Below are positions 33,073 through 40,844 of a stretch of 41,401 nucleotides of DNA, piece by piece; position 1 is the first letter of the stretch, and each line of letters opens with the position of its first letter. The stretch is from assembly GCA_945881965.1 (NCBI GenBank), contig CAMCVS010000001.1, positions 1-41,401 on the forward strand. Direction: 5' to 3'. The notes under the pieces were generated by a model. It worked only from the letters and a program-made list of their open reading frames with translations, had not been told where the DNA came from and did no database searches. The translations under genes and the position numbers were made by a program. The DNA comes from Paracoccus haematequi. Its GTDB lineage: Bacteria; Pseudomonadota; Alphaproteobacteria; Rhodobacterales; Rhodobacteraceae.

Positions 33073-33878
33073 GCGCTGGATCAGGCGGGCCGTTGGCCGC
33101 CTTGCCCGCCAAAGGCACGCCTTTGGCCATGCTGCCGATGTATGACCGCCCCGAAATCCGGGGCGCAACCGACCGGTTCTGGGGGCTGATCCGCGACGCG
33201 CTGCGCGCGCGCGGCATTGCCGCGCCCCCGGCGCTGCTGCGCAGCGCCGATGACCTAATGCAGGTCTGGCTTTCGCCAGACCTGGTGCTGGCGCAGACCT
33301 GCGGTCTGCCCTATCGGGCGCGTCTGAAAGACGCGGTGACGCTGGTGGGCACACCCGATTACGCCCTGCCCGGCTGCCCGCTGGGCCATTACCGGTCGGT
33401 CATCGTGGCGCGCGGGGCGCTGCCCCGCGATTGGCGCGGGTTGCGGTTGGCGATCAACGATGCCGGGTCGCAATCCGGCTGGGCGGCGCTGGTCGCGGAA
33501 TGGCCGGACAACATCCCCGCGCGGGTCACCGTCACCGGATCACATGCTGCGTCATTGGCGGCGGTGGCGGCGGGCGCGGCCGACTTGGCGGCGCTGGATG
33601 TGCAAAGCTGGCGACAGTTGCAGCGCTACGCGCCCGCCGCCGCAGAGGTCATGGTGATCGCGGAAACCGAACCCACCCCCGGCCTGCCGTTCATCACCCG
33701 CGCGGGCCAAGACCCCACGCCCGTGTTCGCCGCCTTGCAGGCGGCCATCGCAACGCTGGCCGCCGATGACCGCGCGGCCCTCGATCTGGCTGGGCTGGTG
33801 ATGATCCCCGCCAGCGCCTATCTGGCGTTGCCGCTGCCGCCTGCGCCGCCGATCTGCGCCGCCGATCTGAACCGCTGA
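33069..33878 (+). CDS. PhnD-like phosphate/phosphonate-type substrate-binding protein without signal peptide
   Basis: This 269-residue protein resembles phosphate/phosphite/phosphonate ABC substrate-binding proteins (PF12974 type). Landmarks are LPMYDRPEIRGATDRFWGLIRDALRARG, LVLAQTCGLPYRARLKDAVTLVGTPDY, and the later TVTGSHAASLAAVAAGAADLAALD. No signal peptide is visible, which is odd for a periplasmic binder, and no permease or ATPase is adjacent. The GTG at 33069 overlaps the TerB stop and gives coupling. An ATG at 33129 (MLPMYDRP) is a plausible alternative start closer to the family N-terminus. Confidence 0.72.
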   Translation: MSAGSGGPLAALPAKGTPLAMLPMYDRPEIRGATDRFWGLIRDALRARGIAAPPALLRSADDLMQVWLSPDLVLAQTCGLPYRARLKDAVTLVGTPDYALPGCPLGHYRSVIVARGALPRDWRGLRLAINDAGSQSGWAALVAEWPDNIPARVTVTGSHAASLAAVAAGAADLAALDVQSWRQLQRYAPAAAEVMVIAETEPTPGLPFITRAGQDPTPVFAALQAAIATLAADDRAALDLAGLVMIPASAYLALPLPPAPPICAADLNR

Positions 33879-33911
33879 AAAAACCGGCAAAGGCGGGCCA
33901 AACCCGCTTTG

Positions 33912-33940
33912 ACCCGTTGCAAAGCCGGGTGTTTTCCGCC
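33912..33940 (+). terminator. Possible terminator after the DUF1330-TerB-PhnD-like operon
   Basis: ACCCG and CGGGT pair around a nine-base loop and are followed by GTTTT. A second weak pairing (GCGGG/CCCGC) lies just upstream. The stems are short, so this is tentative. Confidence 0.3.
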
Positions 33941-33980
33941 CAATTGAAATGCAACAAAAAGACGACAGGGAATCCCAGAC

Positions 33981-34760
33981 GTGCCCGCCAGCCCGCCGCC
34001 GGTCATCGAAATCCGCGACCTGCACAAGTCCTATGGGGCGCTTGAGGTGCTGAAGGGCGTCGATATCACCGCCCGCCAAGGCATGGTGGTGTCGCTGATC
34101 GGGTCATCCGGGTCGGGCAAATCGACGCTCTTGCGGTGCTGCAACCTGCTGGAGGACAGCCAGCAAGGCCAGATCCTGTTCCAAGGCGAGGCGGTGACAT
34201 GGCGCGGCACGGGTCTGGGGCGTCACCCGTCGAACCCCGGTCAGGTGCTGCGCATCCGCACCAACCTGTCGATGGTGTTTCAACAGTTCAACCTGTGGTC
34301 GCACATGACCGTGCTGCAAAACGTGATGGAGGCGCCGCTGACCGTGCTGGGTCGTCCCCGCGATCAGGTCGAGGCCGCCGCGCGGCGCTATCTGGACAAG
34401 GTGGGCATCGGTGACAAATGCGACTGCTGGCCTGCGCAACTGTCGGGCGGGCAACAGCAACGCGCCGCGATTGCACGCGCACTGTGCATGGAACCCCAGG
34501 CGCTGTTGTTCGATGAACCCACATCCGCGCTGGACCCCGAGCTGGAACAAGAGGTGGTCCGCGTGATCAAGGCGCTGGCCGACGAGGGGCGCACCATGCT
34601 GATCGTGACGCATGACATGCGGCTGGCCGCCGATGTGTCCGATCACGTCGTGTTCCTGCATCAGGGCCGGATCGAGGAAGAAGGCCCCCCCGCCACCCTG
34701 TTCGGTGCGCCGAAATCCGAACGCCTGCGGGGGTTCCTGTCCGCCACCGCGCCCGCCTGA
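33981..34760 (+). CDS. Polar amino acid ABC transporter ATP-binding protein
   Basis: This is the 259-residue ATPase of a HisP/OccP-type importer. Walker A is GSSGSGKST (41-49), the Q-loop is FQQF (100-103), the signature LSGGQ (154-158) and Walker B with the D-loop LLFDEPTSALD (175-185). The H-loop is in IVTHDM. The insert near residues 72-95 (WRGTGLGRHPSNPGQVLRIR) is typical of the opine/octopine/histidine subfamily. The GTG start at 33981 has AGGGA upstream. It heads an operon with a substrate-binding protein and two permeases. Confidence 0.93.
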   Translation: MPASPPPVIEIRDLHKSYGALEVLKGVDITARQGMVVSLIGSSGSGKSTLLRCCNLLEDSQQGQILFQGEAVTWRGTGLGRHPSNPGQVLRIRTNLSMVFQQFNLWSHMTVLQNVMEAPLTVLGRPRDQVEAAARRYLDKVGIGDKCDCWPAQLSGGQQQRAAIARALCMEPQALLFDEPTSALDPELEQEVVRVIKALADEGRTMLIVTHDMRLAADVSDHVVFLHQGRIEEEGPPATLFGAPKSERLRGFLSATAPA

Positions 34761-34793
34761 TCCACTTTAACATCCAACCAACGGGAGAGACCG

Positions 34794-35513
34794 ATGAAGA
34801 ACCTGATCCTGCCCGCCGCATTGCTGGCGCTGACCGCCGGGGGCGCTCTGGCGCAGACCGTGCGCCTTGGCACCGAAGGCGCCTATCCGCCCTACAACTT
34901 CATCAACGACAAGGGCGAAATCGACGGCTTCGAGCGCGCCTTGGGCGACGAGCTGTGCAAGCGCGCCAGCCTGACTTGCGAATGGGTCAAGAACGACTGG
35001 GATTCGATCATCCCCAACCTGGTGTCGGGCAACTATGATGTGATCATCGCGGGCATGTCGATCACCGACGAACGCGACAAGGTGATTGATTTCACGCAGG
35101 ATTATTACCCGCCGACCGCGTCGGTGTTTGTCGCCAAGACGGCGGATGCGAACACGAAAGGCGTCGTGTCGGCCCAGACCGCGACGATTCAGGCGGGCTA
35201 TGTCGCCGAATCCGGCGCGCAACTGCTGGAGTTTGCCACGCCCGAAGAAACCGTGGCCGCGGTGCGGAATGGCGAGGCCGATGCCGTGTTTGCCGATTTC
35301 GATTACCTGAAGCCGATCGTCGATGCGGCGGGCGGTGAATTGGTGATCGCGGGCGAACCCGTGCCGCTGGGCAAGGGCGTGGGCATGGGTTTCCGCGAAA
35401 GCGACAAGCCGCTGCGCGATAAATTCGACGCCGCCATCACTGCGATGAAGGCAGACGGGTCGTTGAACGCGCTGCTGAAGACGTGGTTCGGCGACGCGAC
35501 CAAGACCTATTGA
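34794..35513 (+). CDS. Periplasmic polar amino acid/amine-binding protein
   Basis: This 239-residue family-3 solute-binding protein delivers polar amino acids, opines or related amines to the importer. It has a Sec signal peptide (MKNLILPAALLALTAGGALA). The mature start VRLGTEGAYPPYNFINDKGEIDGFERAL is the classic family-3 signature. SITDERDKVIDFTQDYY and the Asp pair in ADAVFADFDYLKP contribute to ligand binding. GGGAGAG upstream of the ATG supports the start. A strong hairpin separates it from the permease genes, which fits higher expression of the binder than of the membrane subunits. Confidence 0.93.
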   Translation: MKNLILPAALLALTAGGALAQTVRLGTEGAYPPYNFINDKGEIDGFERALGDELCKRASLTCEWVKNDWDSIIPNLVSGNYDVIIAGMSITDERDKVIDFTQDYYPPTASVFVAKTADANTKGVVSAQTATIQAGYVAESGAQLLEFATPEETVAAVRNGEADAVFADFDYLKPIVDAAGGELVIAGEPVPLGKGVGMGFRESDKPLRDKFDAAITAMKADGSLNALLKTWFGDATKTY

Positions 35514-35520
35514 GCGCCCC

Positions 35521-35548
35521 GTAGGGCGGCTGCTCGCAGCCGCCCTAC
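35521..35548 (+). repeat. Perfect 12-bp hairpin between binding-protein and permease genes
   Basis: GTAGGGCGGCTG (35521-35532) and CAGCCGCCCTAC (35537-35548) enclose the loop CTCG. It lies seven bases after the binding-protein stop and eight bases before the permease ATG. Such hairpins often protect the upstream mRNA or attenuate downstream expression. It resembles dispersed palindromes I associate with Rhodobacteraceae. Confidence 0.75.
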
Positions 35549-35556
35549 CTGACATC

Positions 35557-36441
35557 ATGTTCGCATCCTGCACTGATCCCGCCGCCTTGGGCGATCTGCA
35601 TTGGCTGGTCTGTTACCTGACCACGGCCAAGCATCTGTCGTTCTATGCCTCGTTCGGGACGGTGCTGCTGTTGCTGGCAGTCACCGCGCCCGCCGCGCTG
35701 GCGCTGGGGTTTGCCGGGGCGGTAGCGGCCCGCTCGCGGGTTTTGCTGCTGTCCTGGCTCGGCAAGGGCTATATCGCGTTGGTGCGCGGAGTCCCCGATA
35801 TCGCGTTTTTCCTGTTCTTCGTGATCGCGCTGGATCAGGGCGTCGAATATCTGCGCCATGTCTGGCTTTGCCCCGATTGGTCGGAACCGATCCGCCAGGG
35901 CAGCGATTTCCGCGTCTGTCCGCCCGCCAAAGCCCCCTTGGGCAATGCGCCGCAATGGGTGCATGAGGTTTACGGTTTCGCGCTCGCGGTGTTCACTTTC
36001 GCGCTGGTATTCGGGGCCTTTGCCGCCAACGTGCTGTTCGGCGCGATGCGCGCCGTGCCCCGCGCGCAGATGGAAACCGCCGAGGCCTATGGCATGACGC
36101 CGCGCCAATCCTTTCGCCGCATCCTTGTGCCGCAGATGTGGGTCTATGCCCTGCCCGGCCTGTCGAACCTGTGGATGGTCCTGATCAAGGCGACGCCGCT
36201 GTTATTCCTGCTGGGTGTCGAAGATATCGTCTATTGGGCGCGCGAATTGGGCGGCACAAAAACCCCGCAATTCACCGATTACCCGCATGGCGACTGGCGG
36301 ATGTGGTATTTCCTGTTCCTTTTGGTGTTTTACCTCGCTTTCACGCGGCTGTCGGAAATCGTGCTGGATCGCGTGATGGCGCGATTGACCAAAGGGCAGG
36401 CGACCTTGGGCGGCGACGCGCAACGAAAGGCTGCGGCATGA
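35557..36441 (+). CDS. Polar amino acid ABC transporter permease 1 (HisQ-type)
   Basis: This 294-residue membrane subunit has about five to six helices. The cytoplasmic EAA motif that contacts the ATPase reads METAEAYGMTPRQSFRRILVPQM. The segment GKGYIALVRGVPDIAFFLFFV is the family IRGTP-type motif. A long periplasmic loop (CPDWSEPIRQGSDF and neighbours, with two cysteines) is slightly unusual. No clear ribosome binding site precedes the ATG, consistent with dependence on the hairpin-separated upstream gene. The stop overlaps the next permease start (ATGA). Confidence 0.9.
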   Translation: MFASCTDPAALGDLHWLVCYLTTAKHLSFYASFGTVLLLLAVTAPAALALGFAGAVAARSRVLLLSWLGKGYIALVRGVPDIAFFLFFVIALDQGVEYLRHVWLCPDWSEPIRQGSDFRVCPPAKAPLGNAPQWVHEVYGFALAVFTFALVFGAFAANVLFGAMRAVPRAQMETAEAYGMTPRQSFRRILVPQMWVYALPGLSNLWMVLIKATPLLFLLGVEDIVYWARELGGTKTPQFTDYPHGDWRMWYFLFLLVFYLAFTRLSEIVLDRVMARLTKGQATLGGDAQRKAAA

Positions 36442-37247
36442 GTTGCTATGACACCTTCATCGACTACGGCCTGCGGTCCATCGGCATCGGCGAACGGCTG
36501 TTGCCGCGCGGCGATTTCACGCTGTGCCAACAGGTCGTGCTTATCGGGTCGGGCATGATCTGGAACATCTATTTCGGCGCACTGTCGCTGGTATCGGGGT
36601 TTTTCCTCGCCACTGCTCTGGCGCTGGCCAAAACGGCGCAAACCCCGTGGGTTCGCAAACCCGCCGAGGCGTTCATTTTCGTGTTTCGCGGCTCGCCGCT
36701 ATTCATCCAGTTCTTCTTTGCCTATTTTCTGTTCCTGTCGCTGAAACAATCTTACCCGTTCTTCACCCCGCTGACATCGGCCACATGGGGCGCGTTGTTG
36801 GTGTTGTTCTTCAATACCGCCGCCTATTCCGCCGAGATATTCCACGGCGCACTGTTATCCGTGCCCAAGGGCGATATCGAAGCCGCAAGCGCCTATGGCT
36901 TTTCCCCCCGCCTGCGGTTTCGCCGCATCATCTGGCCCACCATGCTGCGGCTGGCCTGGCCCGCCTATACCAACGAGGCGATATTCCTGTTTCACGCTAC
37001 CACGCTGGTATTCTTTTCCGGCTTTCCGGCCACCGCGCAAAAGGGTGACGCGCTGTATTACGCGAATTATTTCGCGGACAAGACGTTCAACCCGTTCATC
37101 CCCTACCCCATTTTGGCGGGCTATTTCATCCTCCTGACCCTCGCGGTGATTGGGCTGTTCGGCGCGGTCAACCGGCACCTGAACCGGCACCTGCCCACCG
37201 CGCCCCAACGCCGCCGGACCGGGATGGTGCCGGGTTTCCTGCGGTAA
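36438..37247 (+). CDS. Polar amino acid ABC transporter permease 2 (HisM-type)
   Basis: This 269-residue partner permease has about five to six helices. The motif FVFRGSPLFIQFFFAYF is the RGTPLL-type signature of HisM/OccM permeases. The EAA motif is IEAASAYGFSPRLRFRRIIWPTM. Its ATG at 36438 overlaps the stop of permease 1; a longer in-frame reading inside permease 1 is not used. With the ATPase and binding protein it completes a standard importer. The gamma-glutamylation genes follow after 68 bases. Confidence 0.9.
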   Translation: MSCYDTFIDYGLRSIGIGERLLPRGDFTLCQQVVLIGSGMIWNIYFGALSLVSGFFLATALALAKTAQTPWVRKPAEAFIFVFRGSPLFIQFFFAYFLFLSLKQSYPFFTPLTSATWGALLVLFFNTAAYSAEIFHGALLSVPKGDIEAASAYGFSPRLRFRRIIWPTMLRLAWPAYTNEAIFLFHATTLVFFSGFPATAQKGDALYYANYFADKTFNPFIPYPILAGYFILLTLAVIGLFGAVNRHLNRHLPTAPQRRRTGMVPGFLR

Positions 37248-37288
37248 TGTGACAATTCTGTTGCCAGATCAGCCCTGCACAGGCTAGG

Positions 37289-37300
37289 ATTTGATCAAAT
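37289..37300. promoter_or_regulatory. 12-base palindrome before the first glutamine-synthetase-like gene
   Basis: ATTTGATCAAAT is a perfect palindrome ending 15 bases before the ATG at 37316. The position suits a regulator of the downstream catabolic genes or a ribosome-access block. It shares the TTGATCAA core with the palindrome in the pyrG leader, which may be chance. Confidence 0.35.
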
Positions 37301-37315
37301 TCCAACAGGTGCCCC

Positions 37316-38662
37316 ATGTCGACCTCGACCCTGAACTGGCTGCGCAAGAATACGCAGGTCAGAACCATCCGCGTTGCTGCCGCCGATCTGAACGGCCAGC
37401 CGCGCGGCAAACGTGTCCCGTCCCGTTTTGCCGATGCCGTGGTGGAAAACGGCACGCGGTTTCCGCTTTCATCGCTCAACCTTGATATCTGGGGCGAGGA
37501 TATCGACGACAGCCCTTTGGTCTATGACGGCGGCGATGCAGATGGCGTGTTGAAACCGACGGAACGCGGCTTCATGCCGATGCCCTGGCTCGAAGCCCCA
37601 ACTGCCCTGTTGCCGATCTGGATGTTCCGCGAGGATGGCCGCCCTTATGATGGCGACCCGCGCCACGCGCTCCGTGCGGTGGTCGAACGCTACAAGGCGC
37701 GCGGGTTGACGCCGGTGGTGGCGATGGAGCTGGAATTTTACCTGATCGACGATTCCGGCAAGACGCTGCAAGTGCCACCCAGCCCGCGGTCCGGCAAGCG
37801 GCGCAAGGCGGCGGAAATTCTGTCGATCCGGGCGCTGGACGCGTTCGATACCTTCTTTACCGATCTCTATGACGCCTGCGAGGAAATGGATATCCCCGCC
37901 GATACGGCGATTTCCGAGGCGGGTCTGGGGCAGTTCGAATTGAACCTGGTGCACCAAAGCGATGCCATGCGGGCCGCCGATGATGCCTGGCTGTTCAAGA
38001 TGCTGGTCAAGGGGCTGGCGCGGCGGCACGGCTTTGCCGCGTCCTTCATGGCGAAACCCTATGTGGATTATGCCGGGTCCGGCCTGCACACGCATTTCTC
38101 GATCAACAACAGCGACGGGCGCAACATCTTTGACGATGGCGGTCCCTTGGGCACCGAGACCCTGCGCCATGCGGTGGGCGGCTGCATGGCGGCGATGCAC
38201 GACAGCACACTGATCTTTGCGCCGCATGGCAACAGTTATGAACGGCTGGCGGGTGGGTCACACGCGCCGTCGGGGATTTCCTGGGCCTATGAAAACCGCA
38301 CCTCTGCCATCCGCATCCCGTCGGGCAGCAATCGCGCGCGGCGGCTGGAACATCGCGTGGCGGGCGGCGATGTGAACCCTTACCTGTTGTCAGCGGCCAT
38401 TCTGGGCGCGGCGCTGTGGGGGATCGAGAACCGCATGGAACCCCCCGCGCCCATCACCGGCAACGCCTATAAGCTGGACCTTCCCCGCATGGCCGAGGAT
38501 TGGGGCACCGCCATCGACGCGTTTGAAGCCAGCCCGATCGTGCCGCATTTCTTTGCCCCCGACCTGATCCGCAATCTGGTGCTGACCAAGCGGCAGGAAC
38601 GGCATTACATGGCGCATCTGGAGCCATCGGAACAGGTCGAGATCTACCTCGACACGGTCTAG
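37316..38662 (+). CDS. Glutamine synthetase family protein (gamma-glutamyl-amine ligase type), first copy
   Basis: This 448-residue GSI-fold ligase probably attaches glutamate to an amine, as PuuA does with putrescine, rather than making glutamine. Active-site motifs are MELEFYLI (137-144), EAGLGQFELNL (201-211), GSGLHTHFSI (254-263), NSYERL (306-311), NRTSAIRIP (327-335) and EHRVAGGDVNPYL (345-357). It lacks the usual adenylylation loop of housekeeping GlnA. It follows an ABC importer and precedes a glutamine amidotransferase. The substrate is not determined. Confidence 0.88.
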   Translation: MSTSTLNWLRKNTQVRTIRVAAADLNGQPRGKRVPSRFADAVVENGTRFPLSSLNLDIWGEDIDDSPLVYDGGDADGVLKPTERGFMPMPWLEAPTALLPIWMFREDGRPYDGDPRHALRAVVERYKARGLTPVVAMELEFYLIDDSGKTLQVPPSPRSGKRRKAAEILSIRALDAFDTFFTDLYDACEEMDIPADTAISEAGLGQFELNLVHQSDAMRAADDAWLFKMLVKGLARRHGFAASFMAKPYVDYAGSGLHTHFSINNSDGRNIFDDGGPLGTETLRHAVGGCMAAMHDSTLIFAPHGNSYERLAGGSHAPSGISWAYENRTSAIRIPSGSNRARRLEHRVAGGDVNPYLLSAAILGAALWGIENRMEPPAPITGNAYKLDLPRMAEDWGTAIDAFEASPIVPHFFAPDLIRNLVLTKRQERHYMAHLEPSEQVEIYLDTV

Positions 38663-38724
38663 CGCGGCGTCTTGTCGGGCCGGAACGCGCGGTCTAAGGT
38701 CAGGCATCCTTACTCTGGTGATCC

Positions 38725-39402
38725 ATGAAAATCGGCATCCTGCAAACCGGCCATGTCGCGGATGAAATTCAGCCCGCGCTTGGCGATTATTCCGACATGT
38801 TCGCGCGCCTTCTGGACGGGCACGGCTTTGACTTTGTCACGTTCAACGTGGTGGACGGGGAATTTCCCGATGGGCCAATGGCTTGTGATGGCTGGCTGAT
38901 CACCGGATCGCGCCACGGCGCCTATGAGGACCATGCCTTCATCCCGCCGCTGGAGACGCTGATCCGCGCCATCCGCGACGCGGGCCTCCCGCTGATCGGT
39001 GTGTGTTTCGGCCATCAGATCATCGCGCAGGCCTTGGGGGGCCGGGTCGAGAAATTCGCGGGCGGCTGGTCGGTCGGGCGGCAGGAATATCTGCTGGACG
39101 GCGAGACGGTCGCGCTGAACGCGTGGCATCAGGATCAGGTGGTGGAATTGCCGCCGGGGGCCGAGGTGGTGGCCAGCAATGATTTCTGCGCCAATGCCGC
39201 ACTGGTCTATGGCCAGCGCATCTTTACGGTGCAGGCGCATCCCGAATTCACATCGGCCATGGTCGAGGTGTTGGTGGCCTATCGATCCACCACCGTTCCC
39301 GCCGCGCTGAAAGCTGCTGCCGCCGCCAATCTGGCCGCCCCCACCGACAACCAACGGCTGGCCGCGCGCATGGTGGCCGTGCTCAAAGGCGGTGCGGCAT
39401 GA
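38725..39402 (+). CDS. Class I glutamine amidotransferase family protein
   Basis: This 225-residue GATase-1 protein has nucleophile C94 (IGVCFGHQIIAQALGG), H172 and E174 (VQAHPEF). It is stand-alone, not fused to a synthetase. In this setting it probably hydrolyses a gamma-glutamyl bond of the pathway intermediate, analogous to PuuD in the putrescine route, although PuuD belongs to the related peptidase C26 group. Its stop overlaps the start of the second glutamine-synthetase-like gene (ATGA), giving coupling. Confidence 0.88.
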   Translation: MKIGILQTGHVADEIQPALGDYSDMFARLLDGHGFDFVTFNVVDGEFPDGPMACDGWLITGSRHGAYEDHAFIPPLETLIRAIRDAGLPLIGVCFGHQIIAQALGGRVEKFAGGWSVGRQEYLLDGETVALNAWHQDQVVELPPGAEVVASNDFCANAALVYGQRIFTVQAHPEFTSAMVEVLVAYRSTTVPAALKAAAAANLAAPTDNQRLAARMVAVLKGGAA

Positions 39403-40757
39403 GCGATTGGAAAGACAAGCTGCCCGCCGCGACGCAGGTCTATCTGGAAGACAAGCGGCTGGACGAGGTCGAATGCATCATCGCCGACCTGCCCGGCATC
39501 GCGCGCGGCAAGGCGATGCCGGCCACTAAATTCGCCAAGCAGGATTTCTTTCATCTGCCCGATTCGATCTTTTACCAGACCATCACCGGCGATTGGGGCG
39601 ATGCAGCGGGCGAGGAAGGCTTCATCGAGCGCGACATGATCCTGCGGCCCGATTATGCCACCGCAACGGCTGCGCCCTGGACGGCGGATACCACGCTTCA
39701 GGTGATCCACGACGCCTATGACCGCAAGGGCCAGCCCATTCCCTATGCGCCGCGCAATGTGCTGAAGCGCGTGGTGGCGCTATATGAAAAACAGGGCTGG
39801 AAACCCGTGGTCGCCCCCGAGATGGAATTTTTCCTGGTCGCGCGCAATCTGGATCCGGCCAAGGAAATCGAGCCGATGATGGGCCGGTCGGGGCGTCCTG
39901 CGGCGGCGCGGCAGGCCTATTCGATGTCAGCCGTGGATGAATTTGGCCCCGTGATCGACGATATCTATGATTTCGCCGAGGAACAGGGGCTGGAAATCGA
40001 CGGCATCACCCAAGAGGGCGGCGCGGGGCAGTTGGAGATCAACCTGCAACATGGCGATCCGATCCGGTTGGCCGACGAGGTGTTCTATTTCAAACGCCTG
40101 ATCCGCGAGGCGGCGCTGCGGCACAATTGTTTCGCCACCTTCATGGCGAAACCCATCGCCAACGAACCGGGGTCGGCGATGCATATCCATCATTCGGTGG
40201 TCGATGCGGTGACCGGGCAGAACATCTTTTCCGGGCCTGCGGGCGGCGAGACCGAGGCGTTCTTCAACTTTATCGGTGGCTTGCAGACCCATCTGCCGCA
40301 GGCGATTGCTGTGCTGGCCCCTTATGTGAACAGCTACCGCCGGTATGTGCGCGACCATGCTGCGCCCATTAACCTCGCGTGGGGCCGCGACAACCGCACC
40401 ACCGGCATCCGCATCCCGCTGTCAACACCCGCCTCGCGGCGGATCGAGAACCGGCTGGCGGGGATGGATTGCAACCCCTATCTCGGCATCGCCGCCAGCC
40501 TTGCCTGCGGTTATCTGGGGCTGATGAAGGAATTGCGCCCCGGCCCGTCGTTCAAGGGCGATGCCTATGAGGGGTCAGAGGATATCCCCCGCGTGATGGG
40601 CGATGCGCTCGACCTGTTCGAGGATGCCAAAGAGCTGCACGAGGTGCTGGGGCCCGAGTTCATCCGGGTCTATTCCATCGTGAAGCGCAACGAATACGAA
40701 GAATTTCTGCAAGTGATCAGCCCGTGGGAACGCGAGCATCTGCTGCTGAACGTGTAA
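39399..40757 (+). CDS. Glutamine synthetase family protein (gamma-glutamyl-amine ligase type), second copy
   Basis: This 452-residue GSI-fold ligase is distinct from the upstream paralogue. Motifs are PEMEFFLV (140-147), EGGAGQLEINL, EPGSAMHIHHSV, NSYRRY, NRTTGIRIP and ENRLAGMDCNPYLGIA. The N-terminal half (IIADLPGIARGKAMPATKF) matches PuuA/GlnT-type enzymes. The presence of two different ligases around one amidotransferase suggests two substrates, or a ligase plus a modulating paralogue. The start overlaps the amidotransferase stop. Confidence 0.9.
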   Translation: MSDWKDKLPAATQVYLEDKRLDEVECIIADLPGIARGKAMPATKFAKQDFFHLPDSIFYQTITGDWGDAAGEEGFIERDMILRPDYATATAAPWTADTTLQVIHDAYDRKGQPIPYAPRNVLKRVVALYEKQGWKPVVAPEMEFFLVARNLDPAKEIEPMMGRSGRPAAARQAYSMSAVDEFGPVIDDIYDFAEEQGLEIDGITQEGGAGQLEINLQHGDPIRLADEVFYFKRLIREAALRHNCFATFMAKPIANEPGSAMHIHHSVVDAVTGQNIFSGPAGGETEAFFNFIGGLQTHLPQAIAVLAPYVNSYRRYVRDHAAPINLAWGRDNRTTGIRIPLSTPASRRIENRLAGMDCNPYLGIAASLACGYLGLMKELRPGPSFKGDAYEGSEDIPRVMGDALDLFEDAKELHEVLGPEFIRVYSIVKRNEYEEFLQVISPWEREHLLLNV

Positions 40758-40774
40758 TCAGACCGCGATCGCGA

Positions 40775-40831
40775 CAAGGGGGGCCGTCTGCCCCCCTTGA
40801 CCCCCCGAGGATAGTTATGAACCGAAGAAGC
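40775..40831 (-). repeat. Dispersed intergenic repeat, copy C, with GC hairpin
   Basis: Read on the minus strand, the head GCTTCTTCGGTTCATAACTA and then TCCTCGGGGGG match copy A with few changes. The hairpin AAGGGGGGC/GCCCCCCTT with loop CGTCT is at 40776-40798. It sits between the second ligase and the FAD oxidoreductase gene, inside what looks like one operon. Confidence 0.7.
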
Positions 40832-40844
40832 ACGGGACGGCGCG

